Of a DNA stretch of 64,000 bases, positions 15,768-23,638 are shown in pieces. The stretch is taken from assembly GCA_958421275.1 (NCBI GenBank), contig CATZLI010000004.1, positions 1-64,000 on the forward strand. The letters run 5' to 3'. A program made the translations under genes and the position numbers. The notes beneath the pieces were generated by a model. The model saw nothing but the letters and a program-made list of their open reading frames with translations, made no database searches and was not told where the DNA came from. The DNA is from an uncultured Collinsella sp. GTDB lineage: Bacteria; Actinomycetota; Coriobacteriia; Coriobacteriales; Coriobacteriaceae. Numbering within the stretch: position 1 is the stretch's first letter; the number at the start of each line of letters is the position of its first letter.

Positions 15768-17546
15768 ATGGACGAGAAGACCAAGGCACAGATTCAGCAG
15801 GAGGCAGCCGACTTGGTTGCCAAGCTGCAGCCGCGTTCCGGCAAGTTTCGCACCATCAGCCCCGAGATGGACCCGCTGCGTCTGGGCTCTGGCTGGTCCA
15901 TCGAAGATCTGGACAAGCCGCAGGTCATTATCGAGTCGACGTTTGGCGACTCGCACCCGGGTTCTGCCGGCCTGTTTGATCTGGTCGAGGAGGTCCGTGC
16001 CGGCGTTGACGAGGCTGGCGGTCACGGTGCCCGTTACTTCTGCACCGATATCTGCGACGGCGAGGCCCAGGGCCACGACGGCATTAACTACTCGCTGCCC
16101 AGCCGCGACATGATCGCCAACATGATCGAGATTCATGCCAAGGCCACCCCGTTCGACGCCGGCGTCTTTGTCGCCAGCTGCGATAAGGGCCTGCCTGCGA
16201 ACCTCATGGCCATGGGCCGCATCAACATCCCCTCCATCGTCGTTACCGGCGGCGTCATGGATGCCGGCCCCGATCTGTTGACCCTGGAGCAGCTCGGCGC
16301 GATTTCTGCCCGCTACGAGCGCGGCGAGATCTCCCGCGAGGAACTTGAGTTTGCCAAGCACAACGCATGCCCCAGCTGCGGCGCCTGCTCGTTTATGGGC
16401 ACCGCGTCGACCATGCAGGTTACCGCCGAGGCCCTGGGCCTTATGCTCCCTGGCACGGCCCTGCTGCCCGCCACCAGCTCCGACCTGCGTGAGTTTGCGC
16501 GCGCGGCCGGCCGTCAGTCCGTGTGGCTCTCCGAGCACAACCTGTGTCCGCGCGACATCGTGACCAAGGAATCCTTCGAGAACCTCATCATGGTCCACGG
16601 CGCCATCTCCGGTTCCACCAACTCGCTGCTGCACATCCCCGCGATCGCCCGCGAGTTTGGCATCGAGATGTCCGCCGACGACTTCGATCGCCTGCACCGT
16701 GGCGCCCACTACCTGCTCAACGTCCGTCCCGCAGGCGAGTGGCCGGCGCAGTTCTTCTACTATGCGGGTGGCGTGCCGCGCATCATGGAGGAGATCAAGT
16801 CGATGCTTCACCTCGATGTCATGACCGTCACCGGCAAGACCCTCGGCGAAAACCTCGAGGACCTTAAGAACAACGGCTACTACGAGAAGTGCGGCCGCTA
16901 CTTGGAGAAGTGGAACCTCAAGCGCGAGGACATCATTCGCCCGTTTGACCAGGCTTTCGGCACCGATGGCTCCATCGCCATCCTCCACGGCAATCTTGCC
17001 CCCGAGGGCGCCGTCGTCAAGCACACGGTTGTTCCGCGCGAGATGTTCCAGGCCACGCTTAAGGCACGTCCGTTCGATTGCGAGGAGGACGCTATCCACG
17101 CCGTCCTGGCGCACGAGGTCAAGCCCGGCGACGCCGTCATCATTCGCTATGAGGGCCCCAAGGGCTCCGGCATGCCCGAGATGTTCTACACCACCGAGGC
17201 TATCGCCAGCGACCCCGAGCTGGGCGCGAGCATTGCCCTGATCACTGACGGCCGTTTCTCCGGCGCCTCCAAGGGCCCGGCTATCGGTCACGTTTCGCCC
17301 GAGGCTGCCGTGGGCGGCCCGATTGCCCTGATCGAGGAGGGCGACCTTATCCAGATCAACATCCCCGAGCGCTCGCTGTCTATCGTGGGCATCGCCGGCA
17401 AGGAGATGGAGCCGGCCGAGGTCGACGCCGTCCTGGCCGAGCGCCGAGCCGCTTGGAAGCCCAAGGCTAATCGCTATACCTCCGGCACGCTCAAGTTCTT
17501 TACCGAGCATGCAGTTTCCGCCATTCAGGGTGGCTACATGGAGTAG
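15768..17546 (+). CDS. IlvD/Edd-family dehydratase, likely for a sugar acid
   Basis: 592-residue iron-sulfur dehydratase that converts a dihydroxy acid or aldonic acid to a 2-keto acid. Family marks include the cluster cysteine in SCDKGLPANLMA, the stretch CPSCGACSFMGTASTMQ, GSTNSLLHIPAIA, and the C-terminal GPKGSGMPEMF and DGRFSGASKGPAIGHVSPEA. The ATG at 15768 follows AGAGGAGAG. IlvD, phosphogluconate dehydratase and aldonic-acid dehydratases share these motifs. No valine or isoleucine genes lie nearby, while remnants of a gluconate permease and its regulator lie directly upstream, so gluconate or a related sugar acid is favoured by inference. Confidence 0.85.
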   Translation: MDEKTKAQIQQEAADLVAKLQPRSGKFRTISPEMDPLRLGSGWSIEDLDKPQVIIESTFGDSHPGSAGLFDLVEEVRAGVDEAGGHGARYFCTDICDGEAQGHDGINYSLPSRDMIANMIEIHAKATPFDAGVFVASCDKGLPANLMAMGRINIPSIVVTGGVMDAGPDLLTLEQLGAISARYERGEISREELEFAKHNACPSCGACSFMGTASTMQVTAEALGLMLPGTALLPATSSDLREFARAAGRQSVWLSEHNLCPRDIVTKESFENLIMVHGAISGSTNSLLHIPAIAREFGIEMSADDFDRLHRGAHYLLNVRPAGEWPAQFFYYAGGVPRIMEEIKSMLHLDVMTVTGKTLGENLEDLKNNGYYEKCGRYLEKWNLKREDIIRPFDQAFGTDGSIAILHGNLAPEGAVVKHTVVPREMFQATLKARPFDCEEDAIHAVLAHEVKPGDAVIIRYEGPKGSGMPEMFYTTEAIASDPELGASIALITDGRFSGASKGPAIGHVSPEAAVGGPIALIEEGDLIQINIPERSLSIVGIAGKEMEPAEVDAVLAERRAAWKPKANRYTSGTLKFFTEHAVSAIQGGYME

Positions 17547-17590
17547 CGCCCATGCGCATCGATTCCCTCTCATAGATGTGCGGCACAAAG

Positions 17591-17623
17591 AGCCCCGAGC
17601 TCACACGAGCTCGGGGCCTTTTT
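17591..17623 (+). terminator. Terminator after the dehydratase
   Basis: AGCCCCGAGCT pairs with AGCTCGGGGCC-type sequence around CACACG, followed by five Ts. It lies 45 bp after the stop codon. Confidence 0.88.
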
Positions 17624-17792
17624 CGTCTGGATTGGGGACGCATGGCCGGACGAAAGCGTGTTGCGTTTGGCGTAAAACCATACGAAAGTGCAATTTGCGT
17701 CTTATTTCCGAACGTAAAACAGACGAAAACCGTTTACGTCTGCTTTAAATCCGTACGAAAACGGTTTTCGTCTTGCAGGGCAGTTGTTGTTT
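17624..17792. repeat. Intergenic region rich in ACGAAA motifs with a 15-bp inverted repeat
   Basis: AGACGAAAACCGTTT at 17721-17735 and its perfect complement at 17759-17773 form a stem with a 23-nt loop. Single copies of CGTCTG, ACGAAA or AACGTAAAA recur through the rest of the stretch. The hairpin could terminate transcripts from both sides: the ATPase gene ends at 17793 on the minus strand. Confidence 0.45.
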
Positions 17793-18884
17793 CTACAGTT
17801 CAGCTTCCAGTTCGGCTTTGTGTTCGTAGAGGTAGTCGCGCATGTAGGGGATGGCAAATGAGACCTTGCCGTACGAAGGAGCCTCGATAATCGATTCTCT
17901 TAACAGGCGGCTGCGGACGGAGCTCACCTGTTGAGGCGTTTTGTTTAGGGTATCGGCAACCATGCTGGTCGAGCTCGTCTGCCCCAAAGACGCCATGCTC
18001 AGCAGATAAGCGATGCACGTGGGCGGAATGCGCTGCAGCGCGGGCTCAATCACCATGGCGCAGAAGCGTTCGCGTGCCGTTGCAATGCCGCGCTCGGCTT
18101 CTTCTTCTCCAATAATCGGTGTATGTGCGCGTTTTGCCAACTGCCATGCGTAGTATCCAACGAGTTGGATCATGAAAGGATAACCTTGCGTTGCCTCGGC
18201 AAGTTGGCCGGCAATACCTGGCTGCAACTCCATGCCAGACGCTTCAATGGTTTCCTCGAGGGAGTACGACACTTCGGTTACTGCCACAGCCTTCAGGTCA
18301 AAGGGGAGGGCACGGCGCAAAAACGTAAGTGTCTTTCCGTTGATGATGCTTTCAATCATCGAAGGCAGCCCCGCAAAAACAAAGGCGATATCAAGGTCTT
18401 CGCCGATAACCTGCTGAATCGCAATGGAGAGCGTTCGGACCTCATCGAGCTCTGCGTCTTGAACCTCGTCGAGAGTGATGAGCAGGCCATTTTCATTCTT
18501 GGATATTGTCTGTCTCATGGCGTCGCGTAGCGATGGACCGATTCGCTCAATGTCTATGCTGCCGATGGATATGCCAGCTACGGTGGGCTCAAATCTGGCG
18601 TGTTTGACCTGGAATTTGGGCTGCAGCTGTTCGAGAATGCGCGGGCAAAGTCCCTCGGTTGCGACCTCTTTTATGACCGTCCAGCCACGGCTTTGCGCCA
18701 AACGTGAGCACTCGTCAAGGAGGACCGTCTTGCCCGTTCCACGGACGCCGGCTATGCGCATTAGGCGCCCCGGGGCACCAGGCCCGTTGATGAGGCCTTC
18801 ATTGAATTCTTCAAGTACATCTTCGCGGCCGATAATCGTGGGGGGTGTTTTACCTGCTGTGGGCTTAAAAGGGTTTGTCTGCAT
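17793..18884 (-). CDS. AAA-family ATP-binding protein
   Basis: 363-residue P-loop ATPase. Walker A GVRGTGKTVLLDE lies at about residues 44-56, Walker B is LLITLDEVQD near residue 135, and a sensor-like FVFAGLP follows. The C-terminal ~100 residues look like a winged helix (SLGQTSSTSMVADTLNKTPQQVSSVRSRL). This is the ORC/Cdc6-like single ATPase layout seen in many bacterial proteins of unknown role, often fused or paired with nucleases or membrane proteins. The ATG at 18884 is preferred because AAAGGTGG sits 5-6 bases upstream; a GTG at 18893 overlaps that site. It stands alone, preceded by an unusual 10-bp tandem repeat. Function unknown. Confidence 0.75.
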   Translation of the reverse strand: MQTNPFKPTAGKTPPTIIGREDVLEEFNEGLINGPGAPGRLMRIAGVRGTGKTVLLDECSRLAQSRGWTVIKEVATEGLCPRILEQLQPKFQVKHARFEPTVAGISIGSIDIERIGPSLRDAMRQTISKNENGLLITLDEVQDAELDEVRTLSIAIQQVIGEDLDIAFVFAGLPSMIESIINGKTLTFLRRALPFDLKAVAVTEVSYSLEETIEASGMELQPGIAGQLAEATQGYPFMIQLVGYYAWQLAKRAHTPIIGEEEAERGIATARERFCAMVIEPALQRIPPTCIAYLLSMASLGQTSSTSMVADTLNKTPQQVSSVRSRLLRESIIEAPSYGKVSFAIPYMRDYLYEHKAELEAEL

Positions 18885-18900
18885 GTGAGCCACCTTTGCT

Positions 18901-18987
18901 CAAGATATAGCAAGATATAGCAAGATATAGCAAGATATAGCAAAGTATAGCAAGATATAGCAAAGTATAGTGAGATATAGCAAAGTA
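18901..18987. repeat. 10-bp tandem repeat, about 8.7 copies
   Basis: CAAGATATAG is repeated eight times in register, with some CAAAGTATAG and one TGAGATATAG variants, then a partial copy. The array begins 16 bp upstream of the ATPase start codon, so it spans that gene's promoter. The 10-bp period is close to one DNA turn. On the coding strand each unit reads CTATATCTTG and offers a possible -10-like TATATC. Copy number could vary by slippage. Confidence 0.9.
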
Positions 18988-19112
18988 AGTGCTACTCGCG
19001 GGTTTTGCGGTGATGCTATTTTCCAAATGCTGCGCGGATAAAGCGCTGGGCGAACAGCTTGTTGGCAACTCACGAGGGCTCGGGGTGCCAATTTGGGGTG
19101 CAGTAGTGCTGC

Positions 19113-19272
19113 GCCACGAAAAGGGCCTATCTACTACGTTTAAGCCGCAGGGGTCAACCATAGTCGGCTTTTTCGAAAATCGACAAGCTGTCTACCTGCG
19201 GTTTTGTTTTCACGGTTTTCGGTATGGCCGAGGCTATCCGTGTTAACGTAGTAGATGGGCCACTTTTGTGGC
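19113..19272. repeat. 160-bp imperfect palindrome
   Basis: The outer arms (GCCACGAAAAGGGCCTATCT onward at 19113-19142, complement at 19244-19272) match at most positions. A second internal arm pair involves CCGCAGG and CCTGCGG. It shares CTATCTACT-CGT with family C repeats, so it may be a distant relative. It occupies the middle of the 521-bp gap between the ATPase and gntR genes; 18988-19112 shows nothing else recognisable. Confidence 0.5.
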
Positions 19273-19308
19273 AAGGGGGCCGATCTGCGGGCCAGGGTAG
19301 CTAAAAGA

Positions 19309-19343
19309 GCCCCGTCCCAAAAAGACTGATTGGGAGCTGGGGC
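19309..19343. other. Hairpin upstream of the gntR-type gene
   Basis: GCCCCGTCCCA and TGGGAGCTGGGGC can pair with small bulges. No T tail follows. It may be a leader structure or part of the repeat field. Confidence 0.3.
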
Positions 19344-19405
19344 GTGTCGATGCGATAGTATTGCATGGTGGTATTCGACTAACCGAGGGTTTATCCGAGG
19401 GCTTT

Positions 19406-20098
19406 ATGGAACAACGCCAGCATAATCAGAGCCTGCAAGACCAGGCATACAACGCATTGCGCTCCAAGATTATCTATGCCGAGCTCAAACCCGGCACGCG
19501 TCTTTCGGCGATTGGTCTGGAAAAGGAGACGGGAATCGGGCGCACGCCCATTCGCGAGTCCTTTGTGCGCCTGCGTGAGCAGGAGCTGGTGGAAACGCGT
19601 CCCAAAAGCGGCACCTATGTCTCAAAAATCAGCATGGAGCGCGCCGAGAACGCCTGCTTCTTGCGCGAGAAACTCGAGCGAAGCGTGCTTATTAAATGCT
19701 GTTCGGCCGCCTCGCCCGAGCAAAAACAGCGGCTCGAGCAGATTCTTGCCGAGTCCGAGTCGCTCGACCATAGCGAAACGCGTCGCTTTTTCGATCTGGA
19801 CAACCTGTTCCATGAGACGTGTTTTGAGATTGCCGGCCGTCACATGTTGTGGGATTGGATGAAGAGCGTCAACACACATTTTGAGCGATACAACTGGTTG
19901 CGTATGGTGTCGCAGGACCTGGATTGGGAGCCGATTCGTCGGCAGCATCGCCGGATTCTCGAGGCCATTAAGAGGGGCGATACCGATGCGGCGAGCTATC
20001 TGGCAGAGACGCACTTGCACCTGATGCCCGAGGAGCAGGGCCCGGTTATCGCCTTGCATCCTGACTATTTTGAGCTGTCTAAAGACTCGGCTATCTAG
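19406..20098 (+). CDS. GntR-family transcriptional regulator, FadR subfamily
   Basis: 230-residue regulator. The N-terminal winged helix (about 8-75) contains DQAYNALRSKIIYAELKPGTRL, IGRTPIRESFVRLREQELVETRPKSGTYV, the GntR signature. The C-terminal FCD-type all-helical domain (about 85-215) carries metal-binding type residues in FFDLDNLFHETCFEIAG and RQHRRILEAIKRGD. The ATG at 19406 follows CCGAGGG. It is complete, unlike the truncated regulator at 15120, and its ligand domain differs clearly from that one. Target genes are unknown; neighbours are another regulator and an ATPase. Confidence 0.88.
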   Translation: MEQRQHNQSLQDQAYNALRSKIIYAELKPGTRLSAIGLEKETGIGRTPIRESFVRLREQELVETRPKSGTYVSKISMERAENACFLREKLERSVLIKCCSAASPEQKQRLEQILAESESLDHSETRRFFDLDNLFHETCFEIAGRHMLWDWMKSVNTHFERYNWLRMVSQDLDWEPIRRQHRRILEAIKRGDTDAASYLAETHLHLMPEEQGPVIALHPDYFELSKDSAI

Positions 20099-20222
20099 CC
20101 CATTATCGCATCTGCTCGAGACGCAAAAACGATGCTGCTCACCTACAGCGTTTTGCAACTGAGATTTTTAAAAAATGCCTAAAATGGCTCAGGCTGCCGA
20201 CAATGGGGAAACGGGGTGCGCT

Positions 20223-21245
20223 ATGGCGCAGATGAGAATCAAGGACATTGCCGTCGAGGCGGGCGTGAGTCCGGCCACGGTCTCGCGCTATCTCAACAAC
20301 CGTCCCGGGCAAATGACCGAGGAGACCCGTGCCCGCATTGCCGAGGTCATCGAGCGCACCGGCTATCGCCCGCGTGCCGCCGCACGCAATCTGCGCTCCT
20401 CGCGCACCAATCTCATCGGCGCGATCTTGGCCGACATCGCCAACCCATTCTCGAGCGCCATGCTCGAAGGACTTTCCGCCAGTGCCGCCGCGCGCGGCTG
20501 CTCGCTTATGACGGCCATTAGCGGCAACGATCCCGCTAAGGAAGCAGAGTCGCTCACCAGACTTATCGATGCCGGCGCGGACGGCCTGGTCGTCAACACC
20601 TGTGGAGGCAACGACGAGGCAATCGCCGCGGCAGCGGGGCGCCTGCCCGTTGTGCTGCTCGACCGCGATGCTGCCGACGGCGGCGTCGATCTGGTGACAT
20701 CTAACAACCGTGAGCTGGTCGCCGGCTTGGTAGACGCCTTGACCGCCGCTGGCAGCGAGCGTCTGTGCCTGCTCACCGAGGCAAGCGACGACAGCCCCGT
20801 CCGTCGCGAGCGCGCCGAGGCCTTTACCGACGAGCTTTCGCACCGCGGCCTTGCGGGCGAGGTTGTCACCCTGGCCGATGGCGGCGCCACGGGCGTTGGC
20901 CGCTTGGACGAGACTATCCGCGACTATGTAGGCAAAAAGCTCGGCCTCATTGCCGTCGACGGCCTGGTCTTTCTGCGTCTGACCGAGGCGCTGACGCAGC
21001 TGGGACCCTCGTTGCCGGCGGGTCTCAAAATCGCGACGTTTGACGATTGCCCCTGGAACCGCGTGCTCTTTGGCGGTGTGACCACGGCCGCGCAAGACAC
21101 CCTCACCATTGCCGAGCGCGTGGTAGAGCGCCTCTCAGAGCGCATCGACGTTGTTACCACCACCGTGGGCGAAGCCGCAAAGCTGGCGCCTAAACGCATC
21201 GAGGTTCCCGGTCACATCGAACACCGCGCTTCGACCTCGCGCTAA
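20223..21245 (+). CDS. LacI-family transcriptional regulator
   Basis: 340-residue repressor or activator. The LacI helix-turn-helix is clear in the first 50 residues (RIKDIAVEAGVSPATVSRYL, then NRPGQMTEETRARI), followed by the hinge YRPRAAARNLRS and a periplasmic-binding-protein-like sugar domain (LIGAILADIANPFSSAMLEG, DGLVVNTCGG). The start at 20223 is chosen for its distance from the helix-turn-helix; an upstream in-frame ATG at 20175 would add 16 residues. No sugar genes flank it, so the effector is unknown. It precedes glnA by 134 bp but probably belongs to a separate transcription unit. Confidence 0.9.
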   Translation: MAQMRIKDIAVEAGVSPATVSRYLNNRPGQMTEETRARIAEVIERTGYRPRAAARNLRSSRTNLIGAILADIANPFSSAMLEGLSASAAARGCSLMTAISGNDPAKEAESLTRLIDAGADGLVVNTCGGNDEAIAAAAGRLPVVLLDRDAADGGVDLVTSNNRELVAGLVDALTAAGSERLCLLTEASDDSPVRRERAEAFTDELSHRGLAGEVVTLADGGATGVGRLDETIRDYVGKKLGLIAVDGLVFLRLTEALTQLGPSLPAGLKIATFDDCPWNRVLFGGVTTAAQDTLTIAERVVERLSERIDVVTTTVGEAAKLAPKRIEVPGHIEHRASTSR

Positions 21246-21298
21246 CCGCTCGTTCGCGACTGCCTGTTCGCGCACGTTTTTTGAGCGCCTGATACGCT

Positions 21299-21332
21299 TT
21301 AACCCTGCGGAAACATTTTTCTGCGATAGTAT
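21299..21332 (+). promoter_or_regulatory. GlnR-like box and -10 element upstream of glnA
   Basis: TTAAC-CCTGCG-GAAAC at 21299-21314 fits the actinobacterial GlnR consensus GTNAC-N6-GAAAC except for the first base. TAGTAT at 21327-21332 fits a -10 element, so the box would cover the -35 region, as expected for activation or repression of glnA by nitrogen status. Confidence 0.5.
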
Positions 21333-21379
21333 CTGCGATATAGACCAGTCGAAACCCGCCCGAAAGAAAGGGGAGCGAC

Positions 21380-22717
21380 ATGAACCAGCAGAACATCGAT
21401 TACGTACTCCGCTCCGTAGAGCAGCGTGACATCCGCTTTGTGCGTCTGTGGTTTGTCGACATTCTCGGCCGCCTCAAGAACTTTGCCATTAGCCCCGAGG
21501 ACCTCGAGGTCGCTTTTGAGGAGGGTATTGGCTTTGACGGCTCCGCCATCGAGGGCTTTGCCACGCCCGAGGAAGCCGACATGCTGGCGTTCCCCGATGC
21601 TTCGACCTTCCAGATCCTGCCGTGGCGCCCGAGCCACAACGGCGTCGCCCGCGTGTTCTGCGACGTGTGCACTCCCGATCGCAAGCCGTTTGCCGGCGAC
21701 CCGCGCGATGCCCTGCGCCGCATGTTCCGCAAGGCCGAGAAGGCTGGCTATCTGCTCAACGTGGGCGCCGAGCTAGAGTATTACTATTTCCCCGACGAGC
21801 ACACCCCCGAGCCGCTCGACAACGTGGGCTACTTCGATCTTTCGGTGAGTGACGCCGCCCGCGACCTGCGCCGCAACACGGTCCTCACGCTCGAGAAGAT
21901 GTCCGTGCCCGTGGAGTACACCTTCCACGCCGCCGGCCGCTCGCAGCACGGCATGAGCCTGCGCCATGCCGAGGCCCTGAGCATGTCCGACGCCATCACC
22001 ACGGCCAAACTCATCATTAAGCAGCAGGCTTACGAGAGCGGTTGCCACGCCTCTTTTATGCCCAAGCCGTTGGCGGGCGAGGACGGCAGCGCCATGTTTT
22101 TGCATCAGTCGCTGTTCGACCACGACGGCAACAACGTCTTTTGGGGCGAGGACGACGAGAGGTACCACCTTTCCGATATCGCCAAGCACTACATGGCCGG
22201 CATCTTGGCGCACGCGCGCGAGATCAGCGCCATCACCAACCCCACGGTCAACTCGTACAAGCGCATCACCACGGGTGGCGATTCCGTGCCGCAGTACGCC
22301 ACGTGGGGCCTGCGCAATCGCGCGAGCATGATCCGCATCCCGGTCTACAAGCCCGGCAAGCAGCTGTCCACGCGCATCGAGCTTCGTAGCCCCGACCCCA
22401 TGGCCAATCCGTACCTGGTTAACGCCGTCACGCTGGCGGCTGGTCTCGATGGCATCGAGCGCAAGCTGGAACTTCCGCCCGAGGCAACGGCCGAGACGCT
22501 CAAGCTTACCGACCGTCAGATGCTCGAGGCCGGCTACACGCCGCTGCCGCGCTCGCTCAAAGAGGCGCTCGACGTGTTTGAGGACTCGCAGTTTATGAAG
22601 GATGCCCTCGGCGAGCACATCCACGGCTTCTTCCTCAAAAAGAAGCGCGACGAGTGGCATAAGTTTGAGTCCACGATCACCGAGTGGGAGATCAAGCACT
22701 ACCTGGCGAACTCCTAA
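21380..22717 (+). CDS. glnA: Glutamine synthetase, type I (alpha-like)
   Basis: Dodecameric cytoplasmic enzyme that makes glutamine from glutamate, ammonia and ATP; 445 residues, the GSI-alpha length. Conserved segments: GIGFDGSAIEGF, the metal-ligand GAELEYYYF, TFHAAGRSQHGMSLRHA, SFMPKPLAGEDGSAM and NPTVNSYKRI, RIELRSPDPMANPYL. The region that carries the adenylylation tyrosine in GSI-beta enzymes is not evident, so feedback or protein-level control is likely. GAAAGGGGAGCGAC precedes the ATG. It is followed 50 bp later by a GlnR-like regulator. Confidence 0.96.
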   Translation: MNQQNIDYVLRSVEQRDIRFVRLWFVDILGRLKNFAISPEDLEVAFEEGIGFDGSAIEGFATPEEADMLAFPDASTFQILPWRPSHNGVARVFCDVCTPDRKPFAGDPRDALRRMFRKAEKAGYLLNVGAELEYYYFPDEHTPEPLDNVGYFDLSVSDAARDLRRNTVLTLEKMSVPVEYTFHAAGRSQHGMSLRHAEALSMSDAITTAKLIIKQQAYESGCHASFMPKPLAGEDGSAMFLHQSLFDHDGNNVFWGEDDERYHLSDIAKHYMAGILAHAREISAITNPTVNSYKRITTGGDSVPQYATWGLRNRASMIRIPVYKPGKQLSTRIELRSPDPMANPYLVNAVTLAAGLDGIERKLELPPEATAETLKLTDRQMLEAGYTPLPRSLKEALDVFEDSQFMKDALGEHIHGFFLKKKRDEWHKFESTITEWEIKHYLANS

Positions 22718-22767
22718 TCGCACTGGCTTGTTCCAGTACGATTGAGCTCATTTCTTTGGAGGCCGAT

Positions 22768-23430
22768 ATGTCCGAAAAGAGTGCCCTGTTCATGGCGCGC
22801 ACGACGCGCTTCCACGAGTTTGCCCGCAGCTTGACGACCACCCTGGGTGTCGAGGTGAGCCTGGCCACCCCCGATTCGCCGACTGCGGCGCACGACTTTG
22901 ACCTGCTGATCCTCGATTGCGATGGCATCCGCAGCGACCGCATCGATCAGATTGCCAAGTGGCTTGACGATCGCGGCGGCGTCCCCATGTTGGTGATCGT
23001 CGATGACGAGGCGCTCGGTACCTTGCGCCTGCCGAATCACGCGCATGCCGACTTTGTATGTCCCACGGCAACGCCCAACGAGCTCAAGGCTCGCGCGCAG
23101 CGTCTGATGGGCGAGGAGGAGACCGTCACCGCCGACGATGTGCTCAACATCGATAACCTCGAGATTAACCTGGCCACCTACCAGGTGACACTCGATAACG
23201 AGCCCATCGACCTGACGCTGATGGAGTACTCGCTGCTGAGCTTTTTGGCGACGCATCCCAACCGTGCCTACAGCCGCGAGGTGCTGCTGCACCGCGTGTG
23301 GGGTTTTGAGTACTGCGGCGGCACCCGTACCGTCGACGTGCACATCCGACGCATCCGCTCCAAGGTGGGCCCGCAGATTGCGGCACACATCACCACCGTC
23401 CGCGGCGTGGGCTATCTGTTTAAGGACTAG
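22768..23430 (+). CDS. Atypical OmpR-type response regulator, GlnR-like
   Basis: 220-residue regulator with a receiver-like domain (about 1-118) and a winged helix (about 122-220; LTLMEYSLLSFLATHPNRAYSR, RTVDVHIRRIRSKVG, GVGYLF). The receiver lacks the acidic pair at its start and the conserved lysine before the last helix (PTATPNEL instead of a KPF motif), though an aspartate is present in LLILDCDG. No histidine kinase gene is nearby. Orphan regulators with degenerate receivers are typical of actinobacterial GlnR, which controls nitrogen genes including glnA. Location right after glnA, with a GlnR-like box ahead of glnA, supports this. ATG at 22768 follows TTTGGAGG. Confidence 0.8.
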   Translation: MSEKSALFMARTTRFHEFARSLTTTLGVEVSLATPDSPTAAHDFDLLILDCDGIRSDRIDQIAKWLDDRGGVPMLVIVDDEALGTLRLPNHAHADFVCPTATPNELKARAQRLMGEEETVTADDVLNIDNLEINLATYQVTLDNEPIDLTLMEYSLLSFLATHPNRAYSREVLLHRVWGFEYCGGTRTVDVHIRRIRSKVGPQIAAHITTVRGVGYLFKD

Positions 23431-23435
23431 CTTTT

Positions 23436-23471
23436 CACCACAAAGGGGACAGGCACCTTTGTGGTGGTTTT
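23436..23471. repeat. Family B palindromic repeat, probable terminator
   Basis: CACCACAAAGGGGACAGGCA pairs with CCTTTGTGGTGG and ends in TTTT, 6 bp after the stop codon of the GlnR-like gene. It is one of at least five close copies in the window. Confidence 0.75.
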
Positions 23472-23585
23472 GACGCATGCGTGGGTTCCTTTCGGGTCCG
23501 CAACAGAACTTAAGCCTTCCTAAAAGATTGCGTTCTCATACACGTGCACCCGCATATTGGGGTACAACTCAACGTGAACAATGAT

Positions 23586-23616
23586 GGCCCGCCACGTGTT
23601 TGGCGGGCCTTTGGTT
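23586..23616 (+). terminator. Intrinsic terminator upstream of the htrA-type gene
   Basis: GGCCCGCC and GGCGGGCC form a perfect 8-bp stem followed by a T-rich stretch. It ends 23 bp before the protease start, so it could either stop upstream transcription or attenuate the protease gene. Confidence 0.6.
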
Positions 23617-23638
23617 ATTTGACGAAAGGATCGCAGCT

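Noticed and set aside
18901..18987. 10-bp repeats considered as replication-origin iterons or a CRISPR remnant
   Set aside because: No replication protein, DnaA boxes or spacers; the repeats sit in one gene's promoter.
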